Shown: in pieces, positions 1 to 8,675 of the stretch
How the letters are laid out: every line of letters starts with the position of its first letter
Numbering within the stretch: the first letter of the stretch is position 1
Virus record (IMG/VR): IMGVR_UViG_3300026382_000002
Span: 64,001-128,000 of that record
Length of the DNA: 64,000 nucleotides
Direction: 5' to 3' (one strand)
From: a virus
Position numbers and translations under genes: made by a program
The notes under the pieces: generated by a model
What the model saw: the letters and a program-made list of their open reading frames with translations, nothing else
Database searches by the model: none
What the model was told of the DNA's origin: nothing

Positions 1-819
1 ACTTTTTAATTGGGCAATATGATTTGTTGCGCCTTGGTGTCTTGCCATTAAATCATATTCTTTATAAGTATCTTTTACAGTGGCACCTCTATTTTCTGGA
101 GTGGCCTCCACTTTAGGCTGTTGTTGTTTTTGTTGGCTTCTAATTACCTGACTTACTCTATTGGCTCTATTCTCGTCTACCATATCGCTTTTTCTTAGCA
201 AAATACCTTTTTTTCTCTTTTTGGCTGCAATCTTAAATAACAACCCTGCTTCTTCGTAGCTTGCTTCTTTTTTTATACCTTTTATTCCATCAGCCACTCC
301 ATATGCACCTAACCCCCCAGCTGCTAAAGCGCCAAGCCCATATAGAATACCAGCTTTTTTATTTTTTTTGGCAAATTGTGCAAGCTCTTCATTGCTTCTT
401 CTAACACTATCTGCAGCAGTGTATGATTGTATTATATCAGATAAAAGTTCTTTTTTAGTATTTGTTAAGTCTTTAATTTTGTTGTTAACCTTGTTTCGGG
501 AAAACATCTGTTTTATTTTATTTAGAATACCTTTGTTTGACATTTCTAAATCTGAAATTCTTTGACTAAGTTCACCATGAAGCGCTTTATGATTTTGAGC
601 TCTATCTAAAAAGGCGTCAATAGTCTTTTTATTTTCATCAATAGCTCTTCCGGTTTCTTTTACGGTTTTTATTTTATCGTAAGCTTTTTTTCCGGCATAT
701 GCACCTAGTCCTAATCCTGCTGCACCTCCAGCCAACTCTGCTCCGGCTACAGCTTTATTTCCAGTGTTATCTCCACTTGCAATCTTATACAATTCTTCAA
801 GAGTGGTTAGTCCCATCAT
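1..819 (-). CDS. Probable internal virion protein with capsid-targeting-like peptides (C-terminus outside window)
   Basis: Open for 273 codons with no stop, so the gene continues beyond the left edge. It starts at ATGATG (positions 819 or 816) after an AAAGGATTA site; 816 has the better spacing. The N-terminus MGLTTLEELYKIASGD matches the LxxLYKIA peptide seen on many proteins here. Two Gly/Ala-rich helices with small-residue spacing lie near residues 20-40 and 155-175, and a basic coiled-coil segment lies between them. Further copies of the motif (IKKEAS, LLFKIAA) follow near residues 180-195, then a Gln-rich stretch. Family unknown. The combination suggests a protease-processed head-internal protein; this is inference. 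Confidence 0.6.
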   Translation of the reverse strand, partial: MMGLTTLEELYKIASGDNTGNKAVAGAELAGGAAGLGLGAYAGKKAYDKIKTVKETGRAIDENKKTIDAFLDRAQNHKALHGELSQRISDLEMSNKGILNKIKQMFSRNKVNNKIKDLTNTKKELLSDIIQSYTAADSVRRSNEELAQFAKKNKKAGILYGLGALAAGGLGAYGVADGIKGIKKEASYEEAGLLFKIAAKKRKKGILLRKSDMVDENRANRVSQVIRSQQKQQQPKVEATPENRGATVKDTYKEYDLMARHQGATNHIAQLKS

Positions 820-843
820 TAATCCTTTTTTTAATTTTTTTTA

Positions 844-1590
844 TTATATAAAAAAATTTTTTATTTGTCCATTAATTGTATCAATTTTATGGTTTAAGTA
901 CGCACAAGATTGTGCGTTTTTGATAAGATAATTTAATAAATATGGAGTATCTTTAAAAAAATTAACAACTTCTGGAGAATCTACTAATTCTTCTAATTCT
1001 TTTAAGGTTTTATTTTTTAAATATTTTGTAACCTTTATATAGTGTTCAAGTTGCCTAGTTTCATACATATCCAAAATTACAGGAAACGATAAAAACATCG
1101 GAGGAAGCTCCCAGCTTTCCCAGGTTAGACAGGCTTTAATATATCTTAATACATTACCAGTAAAAGGAAAATTATCTGCTCCCCAAATACCCATAATATT
1201 CATACATGCCCACGCTATCTCTTCTGCCGTGTAAGGTTCAAGTGTTTGTGCGGTAATTTCGTAATTGTTAAAACATTCAACCATAGGGTTAAACGCCCAT
1301 ACGTTTGTAAAAACTTCATCTGTTTTTAAAATTGAGGTCATTGCTTTTAATCTTTCAGCGTTATACTGAGAATATGGAGATATTATGTCGTTTATAGTTT
1401 CAAGCTCCACTTTAAACGCTTCTTTCCCCATCATATTTAATAAGGTAAAATATAATATAAGGGATTCGACTTGGTCATTTGAAAAAATAAGTTCATATTC
1501 TTCTTTTGTAAATTTTTTCTTTAATATATAATCCTTCAGATTATCCACCTGATGTGCAAAATCAAAAAGTTGTTTGGTTGCTTTATACAT
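844..1590 (-). CDS. Hypothetical protein, 248 aa, alpha-helical
   Basis: Not recognised. A mostly helical protein with many aromatic residues (WESWELPPMF, WGADNFPF) and no signal peptide or membrane segment. The start has an AAGGAATAAAAA site. It sits between a candidate internal virion protein and a 178-residue unknown gene, all in the same direction, so it probably belongs to virion assembly. A soluble assembly chaperone is as likely as a structural part. Confidence 0.55.
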   Translation of the reverse strand: MYKATKQLFDFAHQVDNLKDYILKKKFTKEEYELIFSNDQVESLILYFTLLNMMGKEAFKVELETINDIISPYSQYNAERLKAMTSILKTDEVFTNVWAFNPMVECFNNYEITAQTLEPYTAEEIAWACMNIMGIWGADNFPFTGNVLRYIKACLTWESWELPPMFLSFPVILDMYETRQLEHYIKVTKYLKNKTLKELEELVDSPEVVNFFKDTPYLLNYLIKNAQSCAYLNHKIDTINGQIKNFFI

Positions 1591-1601
1591 TTTTTATTCC
1601 T

Positions 1602-2138
1602 TCATATTGTAAATGAGTAGAAAATATTATCCCCGTTATAATCTGTTTTAATAATGCCCGTTCCCATAATGAATCTAACCGGCACATAGGTGTTTGCTGG
1701 GAATTCAAACACTTGTTCATCCTGAACTATATTATTACCAACTATTGCTATAGATTTATCTTTTGTAACTGTAAACTTAATGTTAATAGATTCCGGCACC
1801 ATAATAAAACCGCTATAATCTGTGTTGTCGTGGTCTAAATATAAAAAACCATCATTGTCAATTTTGGGCATTTCAATGTTTGTCCCAATAATGGTGTTGC
1901 ATCGATTTAATAGGTCAGTATATTTTTTTTCTTGCATATAAATTTCAGGATTAAAATTTAATGCCACTTTAAGCAATCCTTTTCTTACATCTAACACTTC
2001 ATAAAAATCAAATACAATAAACTCTTCATTAAAAAGTTTTACTATTGATGAAAAGCTATCTTCCCTATTTGAAGTAATGCAATTATTAAAAGGAGAAGAA
2101 ACTCCTTTCTTGGGCGATATAATTGTTATATTAGACAT
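1602..2138 (-). CDS. Hypothetical protein, 178 aa, beta-rich
   Basis: Not recognised. Beta-strand-like throughout, acidic in the middle and ending in IFYSFTI. A GAGGTATAGT site precedes the ATG. It directly follows the 345-residue multi-site protein, with essentially no gap, so the two are probably co-translated. Virion-associated role inferred from position only. Confidence 0.55.
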   Translation of the reverse strand: MSNITIISPKKGVSSPFNNCITSNREDSFSSIVKLFNEEFIVFDFYEVLDVRKGLLKVALNFNPEIYMQEKKYTDLLNRCNTIIGTNIEMPKIDNDGFLYLDHDNTDYSGFIMVPESINIKFTVTKDKSIAIVGNNIVQDEQVFEFPANTYVPVRFIMGTGIIKTDYNGDNIFYSFTI

Positions 2139-2139
2139 A

Positions 2140-3177
2140 CTATACCTCTACATACCCCATTAATAGTTCTGATATTATTTCTTGAGATTCCTTAGGTAAA
2201 TCTTGAAGAATAGCTATTACAGACTCTCCTGAATATTCCCCTTGTTCACTTGCCTCTTTCCTAAGGTCTTCGCCTATAATATTCATTCCATCTTGGCTTT
2301 CAAAAAATTCCACAAGGTCGTCTTTATAGAATTCAACACCTCCGATAGTAACTTTTTCCTCGCTCGCCGTTTTTTCAATCTCACCTGTATTTTTATCTAT
2401 AGTATTAAACACTATTTCAAATGGGTCTTCAACTTCAGAATATTTTACACCAGCTTCTTTATCTAAATTAAAAATTTCTAGACATATCCCTCTGTTTAAT
2501 CCTGTATCATAACTAACATCGCCGGCTTGCTTGTGCAGTTCCTTGACTTTATCCATTATTTTAGAATAACCATCATTTTGAGTTATAGCGTATCTTACTC
2601 CTAAAGCCATTGCTACCTTATGTAAATTGCACGCTGCCTCTTGACCGTACACAAAAGCCCATTGCGGTATCTCTTCGTCATCATATCCCATTTCTCTTGC
2701 TACTTTTACAAGATTGGTAGCAACCTCAACTTTATCGCTTAAATCCATTCTTTGTAAATTTGTAGCTATTACTGATGCAGATTTCTCAAGCATTTCTTTA
2801 TTCATTGCTGGAAATTTCATTTTACTTGGAAGTAGAAAATCTGCTTCGCTTGCCGTTTTAATAAACTCTTTTTCACCTTCAAGTAAAGTAGTTAGATTAT
2901 TGAGGCCATATTCTTCAAGAGCCGCTCTTACATTCTCTTTAACATCTTGGTCAACTTCGGAAGCCTGCTTATATATATAAAGAGCGCTTATTGCAGCGTC
3001 AGCGGGAGTATGGACTGGAAACTTCTTTTCGATAGGGTCTGCAAAAATATCTTCCGGCGCTTTGTCGTAATCAACATCAACGTTAGCTTGTTTTATTAGT
3101 TCCAACGGTTTAATTGGGGCATCGTATAACACCATTTGAAGAAAACTTAAATCTTTATCGTTTGTGATATCAAACAT
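2140..3177 (-). CDS. Multi-site protein, possible scaffold or internal core protein
   Basis: No family recognised. The 345-residue acidic helical protein contains seven copies of the pattern [LFI]xK-[QTSE]-[AS]: LIKQAN near residue 27, FIKTAS near 105, LEKSAS near 130, LHKQAG near 215, LDKEAG near 238, IEKTAS near 267 and LRKEAS near 310. The same signature ends the N-terminal peptide of many small proteins here, so these are candidate prohead protease sites. An acidic helical protein cut many times would fit a scaffold or core protein removed during head maturation. It has its own extended -10 promoter upstream. Function is inference. Confidence 0.55.
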   Translation of the reverse strand: MFDITNDKDLSFLQMVLYDAPIKPLELIKQANVDVDYDKAPEDIFADPIEKKFPVHTPADAAISALYIYKQASEVDQDVKENVRAALEEYGLNNLTTLLEGEKEFIKTASEADFLLPSKMKFPAMNKEMLEKSASVIATNLQRMDLSDKVEVATNLVKVAREMGYDDEEIPQWAFVYGQEAACNLHKVAMALGVRYAITQNDGYSKIMDKVKELHKQAGDVSYDTGLNRGICLEIFNLDKEAGVKYSEVEDPFEIVFNTIDKNTGEIEKTASEEKVTIGGVEFYKDDLVEFFESQDGMNIIGEDLRKEASEQGEYSGESVIAILQDLPKESQEIISELLMGYVEV

Positions 3178-3194
3178 TTTTTTCGTCCTTTTTT

Positions 3195-3215
3195 TTATTC
3201 AATTATAGCAAAATT
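3195..3215 (-). promoter_or_regulatory. Extended -10 promoter upstream of the multi-site protein
   Basis: On the minus strand the sequence reads TTTTGCTATAATTGAA, with TATAAT at 3202-3207, about 25 bases upstream of the ATG at 3177. The T-rich run and G before TATAAT resemble Campylobacterota housekeeping promoters. Confidence 0.55.
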
Positions 3216-3224
3216 GCGCCAAAA

Positions 3225-4526
3225 TCAATAGGAATCTAACGCATAACCATTTTCAGGAACTACAGCGTACTTATTAAAGTCTTTTATTGTGTCTGCATTT
3301 ATGTCTAATAAAAACGAATATTTGTCCTCTTCTATATTAAAAAACATATAATCATTCATAGTTAATATTTTAATATCTTCTTTAATTTCAATAGAATAAT
3401 CTCTAGACTCATACCCTTCTATTGTTTGCTGTAATAAAGTATCATTATCTACGCCAGCAAACCTATATTCTGTAGTAGGAATCAACGGAGGGGTTGCGTT
3501 AGGCATAACATCAGTTCCAAACAAGTTTTTTGGAGGACAATAAAACCCATCGTTAGAATTGTTAAAATGTTCCATATAGGCATTCCATTGAAAATAGAAA
3601 GCATTATGTCTTCCTATCCATGAACGCCCAAGATATTTAAATAATTCACTAAAGGTTTCAAACTTTTTATCTGTTTTTGTAGCTATTATTTTTCTGTCTC
3701 CATTTTGAGGGCAAAACAATTCTATTCTGTTTGGATTTTCATTAAATCTTTTTAAAACCATATTTTTCACTGAATCAAAATCTGTTGAGCCTTTAATAAA
3801 ATAATCTCCGTCTCTATCTAAAATATAATATTCAGTCTTCTTGGATTCGCTATATACACTTTTATCATAGTCCACTGTTATAGCTTCAATCATATAATCA
3901 TTTTCGCCCGGCTTTCTATAGAAATATAAATCAAAACTATATTTGACTGGAGGGTCATAACAGATTTTTCCCTTCATAATATAATAATCTTCGTTTTTAG
4001 ACAGCCCTTCTATGTTGGCTAAAATCCTCCAATCGTAAGTCCAACATTTTACAATCCCTGATTCTGAACCTTCTTTCTGGCACGGGCCTAATAAAAAATT
4101 AGTAAGCCCTTTAGCTGGATAACAAGCATAAATAGCTAAAGCACACGGAATGTCACTTTCCATAACTTTAGCTTTGCTGGTTTGATTAAAGTAATATGTA
4201 ATCCATCTGTTTTTATAATAAAATCTTATTTTTTTGGTTTTATATTTAGATAATCTTTTGTGGAAAGATTTATTATCTACTTTCTTGTATTGAATATTAT
4301 GAAAATTGTCATATTTCATCTCTTTTACAATTAATTCAAAAAAATATTCTGTAATCATAAGCTTTATGGCTGGTTGTTCAATTATGAATTGTTTATAGTT
4401 TAAATCAGGATTTTCTCCTCCCGTTACTTTATAATATGATTTATCTTTTTCATTGTCTTCAAGATTTTCAAAATAAACTTGTTCATAAAGTTTATGGTTT
4501 ACGTTGGATAAATACACTGTAGCCAT
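3225..4526 (-). CDS. Hypothetical probable virion protein, 433 aa
   Basis: Not recognised. Rich in Tyr, Phe and Asn with alternating beta-like segments, as is common for tail-fibre or baseplate proteins. No signal peptide or membrane helix. An ATAGGAGAACAA site precedes the ATG. It lies between the multi-site protein and a run of giant structural genes. A tail or adsorption role is inferred from composition and neighbours. Confidence 0.5.
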   Translation of the reverse strand: MATVYLSNVNHKLYEQVYFENLEDNEKDKSYYKVTGGENPDLNYKQFIIEQPAIKLMITEYFFELIVKEMKYDNFHNIQYKKVDNKSFHKRLSKYKTKKIRFYYKNRWITYYFNQTSKAKVMESDIPCALAIYACYPAKGLTNFLLGPCQKEGSESGIVKCWTYDWRILANIEGLSKNEDYYIMKGKICYDPPVKYSFDLYFYRKPGENDYMIEAITVDYDKSVYSESKKTEYYILDRDGDYFIKGSTDFDSVKNMVLKRFNENPNRIELFCPQNGDRKIIATKTDKKFETFSELFKYLGRSWIGRHNAFYFQWNAYMEHFNNSNDGFYCPPKNLFGTDVMPNATPPLIPTTEYRFAGVDNDTLLQQTIEGYESRDYSIEIKEDIKILTMNDYMFFNIEEDKYSFLLDINADTIKDFNKYAVVPENGYALDSY

Positions 4527-4534
4527 TTGTTCTC

Positions 4535-5320
4535 CTATTGCATTAAATTAAACATTGACAATTTGGCATTAAAATCTGGTAATGTTGCCGATGACGATAG
4601 GAGTTCTGCACCCATTGGTGATACTTTAACCTCATGCCCATTTATATTAAAAGAATACATATTTCTTGTATTGATTTGAAAATCAGTATATCTTCTGTGG
4701 GAATATTGAAAAAAAACGAGTGAAAACATATTGTATACATATCTTGTCATATCATCCATTAATACATCTATTGTTCCAACAGGAAAAGTATAAGCCCCTA
4801 TTGATAATTCAAATTCCATTTTAGGAGTGAACTCGGCACAAGACACAAGTGGTCTTGCTGTATAAAACGGAATATTAGTTTGCATATCTCCAAAAAATAA
4901 ACTGGTAAAACAACTTCTTCCACCTGTCCACACATATGTGCTTAATGCCAAAGTTGACATTACAAAAGAAGTATAATTAAAATCTATAGGCAGACCCTCA
5001 GTATATCCGGAAACAGGAGTGTCGGCTCCTCCACTCCCATATAATGGTCCATTGTGAATTCTAGCGTTATTCCACATACTTCTACCTAAAGTCCAAGTAT
5101 CAAATTTTGAAAAAGAAAAATCTGAACAATTGGTTTCTATTTTCAAATCTTTGGTGTTAGCATCATATGAGTAACTAGCAAAAATAACATCTTCTTCGGT
5201 TGACGGGTTGTCAAGATAATATTGCCCATTGTTCTTATTTAAAAATATAGTATGTGTTCCGTCTATCAATTGAAGTTCGCTATTCCCTATAATAAGTACA
5301 TTATTAATCACTTTGAACAT
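4535..5320 (-). CDS. Hypothetical probable virion protein, 261 aa
   Basis: Not recognised. Beta-rich, with Gly/Ser/Thr loops (NGPLYGSGGADTPVSGY) and a C-terminus containing NINGHEVKVSPMGAE. Its start overlaps the end of the 1123-residue upstream gene by 17 bases and uses an AAGGCAAGAGA site inside that gene, which suggests translational coupling and equal supply. Likely a small tail, baseplate or fibre part. Confidence 0.5.
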   Translation of the reverse strand: MFKVINNVLIIGNSELQLIDGTHTIFLNKNNGQYYLDNPSTEEDVIFASYSYDANTKDLKIETNCSDFSFSKFDTWTLGRSMWNNARIHNGPLYGSGGADTPVSGYTEGLPIDFNYTSFVMSTLALSTYVWTGGRSCFTSLFFGDMQTNIPFYTARPLVSCAEFTPKMEFELSIGAYTFPVGTIDVLMDDMTRYVYNMFSLVFFQYSHRRYTDFQINTRNMYSFNINGHEVKVSPMGAELLSSSATLPDFNAKLSMFNLMQ

Positions 5321-8300
5321 TCTCTTGCCTTATTTCTATATTTATTTTCTGCTCCATTTGTGTTTTCTTAAATAACTTTCCATCAATAGGTCTTCTAGCG
5401 GGATTGTTGTCCCACACATACGAATCCGCTGGTGTCCTTAAATCGTCAAGATATCTTTTCATTTCCTCTTTATATTCAGGGTGCGATGCCATAAATTCTT
5501 CCACTGTTTGATTGTCTATTTTTTGTGCTTTTTCTATACCTCCACTTACATTTCCTATCTGAGAATTCAACGACTCGAGAGATTCCTTACTTATATTTCC
5601 TCCAAAGTCATCCGCTGTTAAAGTAAACTTGTCAATCGTGTAGTTATCATCTTCGGGTTCGTCAACTAAACCTTGAATCATATCTATAAGCTCGTTATTG
5701 AATACACCCAAATCAGAAGCGTATCTGTTTGAAACAAACATAGACGTTTTCTCAGTTAAAGAACCTCCAAACAATCCTTTCTTAACTTCATATACATTAT
5801 TTCCTATCAATAATTTATCATCGCTCTCCAACGCATAATCAAACCCTGAATAATCAAGAAGTTTATAAGGAGCCTGACATAGCTGTGTTTCTTGTATTTT
5901 AGGTTTGGAAACTGTAGGATAGGAAGCTTCTAGTTTTCTAGTTTGTATATGAGGCATCACAACATCTTGTTTTTTAGGGATAGGTTTATTTTCTCCAGGA
6001 AGAGTATTATCCACATATCTGTAAACTATAGGGAAATTTATTTCCCACGTATTTTCTGTTGCGACAATATCATAAACTGAAATAGCCAATTCACTTGCTT
6101 CTCCCGCTTCAGGTATAAAAGTTTGGAGCCACACCGTTGAGTATTTATCTATATGTCCTCCAACATTTTTAATCCCTTGATTGAGTTTTATTGTAATAGG
6201 CACATTGCTTATTATTCCGCCTATGTTGTTTTTTACAACATTCACATGATAGGTAGTTAAGGCCAATATTGATTGTTTAATTGTTGTAGGGGTATTAAAT
6301 GAAAACGATTCGGGGCCATAAACCAATCCACCCACATTATAATTAGCAAATCTAAAATCTATTTCAATAGGGTTAGCACTTATATCTATATATGAATCGC
6401 AGCTGAAAGTTGTCCACCAATCATATCCGCCTATATTAGATTCTTGAAAATCCATGGTAAATAACGGGTAGATATTTTCTTTTATGTCACCATTAAACGT
6501 ACCTTCATATAATGGTGATTTCCATGGTAAAGTTCCTATCGGAACTATCTCTGGGTCGCCTATTGTGATTGTTTTTCCAATTATGATATCAACTGCTTTG
6601 TAATTCTCAATACCATATTTTATAAGAGAATTCGATATTCCACCAACGCCTTTTTCCGATATGATTTTTAACTGTTTACAGTTCTCAATTTTCCATAGAT
6701 TATCAACATAAACCCCAGACAACATTTTGCTATTTTTTATAGAGTAAATACCCACTTTGGAATACCTGTTTACTTTATTAACTTGAGAAACAGAGCTTAC
6801 ATCTAAAAAGACAAATATATCATCGTAATAAAACCCGTTGTCTTTATTAATGTTAAGATATTCGTTAGTAAAACTGTTAGAATTAAGACTTATCAATCTG
6901 TAAACGCCATATGGATATATGTTGTTTTGTTGACAATAAGAAGTAGCGTTTTTTATTCTATCGGATTTCATAAAATTGACTGCTTCTGTGAGCGTTTCAT
7001 CCGTCCATATGAAATCACCGGTTAGTTCTGTATATAAAATATATGCGTACTTTATATATTCTAGACTTAAAAAAACATAAATATAAGGAAGTATGTCAGA
7101 TATAAATTCAATTTTATCCGCCCAACTATATTTGCCCGCAATATTTCCATTGTTGTTATACATTGTTAGTTTGCTGATACTATTCTCAACAATAATAGAA
7201 TCGTCTATTAACTCTACAGAGGCATAGAACTTATTTTCTTCCAATAACCAATAATGAGGAATTGACATCCCATAAAATTTGCTATCTTCAAATAGCAGTA
7301 CATCATAATCCAATTTCTCAAAAGAAAACGGATAACTGTGCCATTCGCTTAAGAAGTCTACATCAAAATTATAATATGGGTATTCGCTTCTATCGAATTT
7401 AATTGCTTTGTCAAAGGATATTGTTCTATATACGCCTTCCTTTGTAGTTACAATATCCGGATGTGCTACAAATTTAACGAATAAAATATTATTATCTGTT
7501 ATATCTGTATAAATCTTTTCATTTTTAACAAACATTTCCAACAAAGGTGTCGCAAAACCTTCAATTAATTTTACAGGTTCAGGAGATATTATTTTGAAAT
7601 CAAATTCCTGTATTGTAGGTCCTATATTTTTCCATCCATTGAAAAACGCAAGCGGCCATATTTCACTTTTTATAAATACAAATGAAGTTTTAGTTTTTGA
7701 CACGTTCAACAAAGGAATAGGAGGACACTCTATGTCAACAATAGTGTAATTGTATCCTATGTCTTTATCGGTAGCAATTTTTGCTACTTTTATAGGACCG
7801 ACAAACATCCCGCCTACATAATCTAAAGTCTGGTTTAACGAATATTCTCCGTATATACTTTCTTCTATCACGAAGTCTAAAACCAAATTGAAATGTATCG
7901 CCTTGGACATGCCTTCAACTATAAACTCACTTGTCCATTCTATTTTAAATGGCACAAATACTCCGCCTATATTTTGATATTCGCCAGGTTCAAACTCAAC
8001 GGTATAATCAGGCGCCCAATTGATAGGTTCAACCTCTTTAAACACAATAACTTTATCTAGCGGGAATATGTTTAATAATTTAAACCCTTCAATTAAATTA
8101 AATTCCCAAATTTTAGGATTGAAATTAAAAAATTTATAATCGCTAATTCTGTAAATATTTATATGTTTAAACAGGTTTTTTTGAACATAAAAAGCGTCTT
8201 TTACTATTTTGTTTATTTCGCCTATTATGCCATCCCCTGTAAGTGAAGCATTAAATATGATTGTAGGTTTTTGATTGATTTGAAAAAAGACATTCATATC

Positions 8301-8675
8301 TTCTATATAGGAATCGATATATTGATAAACAATGTCTTGATGTATTCCAAACAACAATGGAGTATCATGAATATGCTCATACACATAAGGATTGTTTAAA
8401 TGTTGAAAAAATATGGGATAACTTAAAAATCCTTTTACTGTAGGTAGTATAACTCGATAATCAATATTTATTTTCAATAAATCAAAAATAGTGGATTCAA
8501 AAGTTTCAATTTCACCTATATTTTTTATTGTTTTTTCTATTGAAAAATCTATTTTAGGACTAATAGATTCTTTGATTGTTGTTTCGTTGAAATGAATATA
8601 TATTTCAGATGATAGAAAACCCCCGACATTTTCAAAATTTAGCTCTAGTTCAGTTAAAAAGTATATAAAACTCAT
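5304..8675 (-). CDS. Giant repeat protein with N[IV]GG motifs, probable tail or fibre component
   Basis: The 1123-residue beta-rich protein contains about eight to ten short motifs of the form N/x-[IV]-G-G followed by a hydrophobic strand: NVGGFLSS near the N-terminus, NIGGVFVPF, YVGGMFVGP, GVGGISNS, NIGGYDWW, NVGGLVYGP, NIGGIISN and NVGGHIDKY. This suggests tandem beta modules of irregular spacing. The last 250 residues lack the motif and are hydrophilic, with an acidic segment (DEPEDDNYT). The start forms a TAATG overlap with the previous gene. The next gene upstream carries the same motif. No catalytic residues seen. Confidence 0.55.
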   Translation of the reverse strand: MSFIYFLTELELNFENVGGFLSSEIYIHFNETTIKESISPKIDFSIEKTIKNIGEIETFESTIFDLLKINIDYRVILPTVKGFLSYPIFFQHLNNPYVYEHIHDTPLLFGIHQDIVYQYIDSYIEDMNVFFQINQKPTIIFNASLTGDGIIGEINKIVKDAFYVQKNLFKHINIYRISDYKFFNFNPKIWEFNLIEGFKLLNIFPLDKVIVFKEVEPINWAPDYTVEFEPGEYQNIGGVFVPFKIEWTSEFIVEGMSKAIHFNLVLDFVIEESIYGEYSLNQTLDYVGGMFVGPIKVAKIATDKDIGYNYTIVDIECPPIPLLNVSKTKTSFVFIKSEIWPLAFFNGWKNIGPTIQEFDFKIISPEPVKLIEGFATPLLEMFVKNEKIYTDITDNNILFVKFVAHPDIVTTKEGVYRTISFDKAIKFDRSEYPYYNFDVDFLSEWHSYPFSFEKLDYDVLLFEDSKFYGMSIPHYWLLEENKFYASVELIDDSIIVENSISKLTMYNNNGNIAGKYSWADKIEFISDILPYIYVFLSLEYIKYAYILYTELTGDFIWTDETLTEAVNFMKSDRIKNATSYCQQNNIYPYGVYRLISLNSNSFTNEYLNINKDNGFYYDDIFVFLDVSSVSQVNKVNRYSKVGIYSIKNSKMLSGVYVDNLWKIENCKQLKIISEKGVGGISNSLIKYGIENYKAVDIIIGKTITIGDPEIVPIGTLPWKSPLYEGTFNGDIKENIYPLFTMDFQESNIGGYDWWTTFSCDSYIDISANPIEIDFRFANYNVGGLVYGPESFSFNTPTTIKQSILALTTYHVNVVKNNIGGIISNVPITIKLNQGIKNVGGHIDKYSTVWLQTFIPEAGEASELAISVYDIVATENTWEINFPIVYRYVDNTLPGENKPIPKKQDVVMPHIQTRKLEASYPTVSKPKIQETQLCQAPYKLLDYSGFDYALESDDKLLIGNNVYEVKKGLFGGSLTEKTSMFVSNRYASDLGVFNNELIDMIQGLVDEPEDDNYTIDKFTLTADDFGGNISKESLESLNSQIGNVSGGIEKAQKIDNQTVEEFMASHPEYKEEMKRYLDDLRTPADSYVWDNNPARRPIDGKLFKKTQMEQKINIEIRQENVQSD

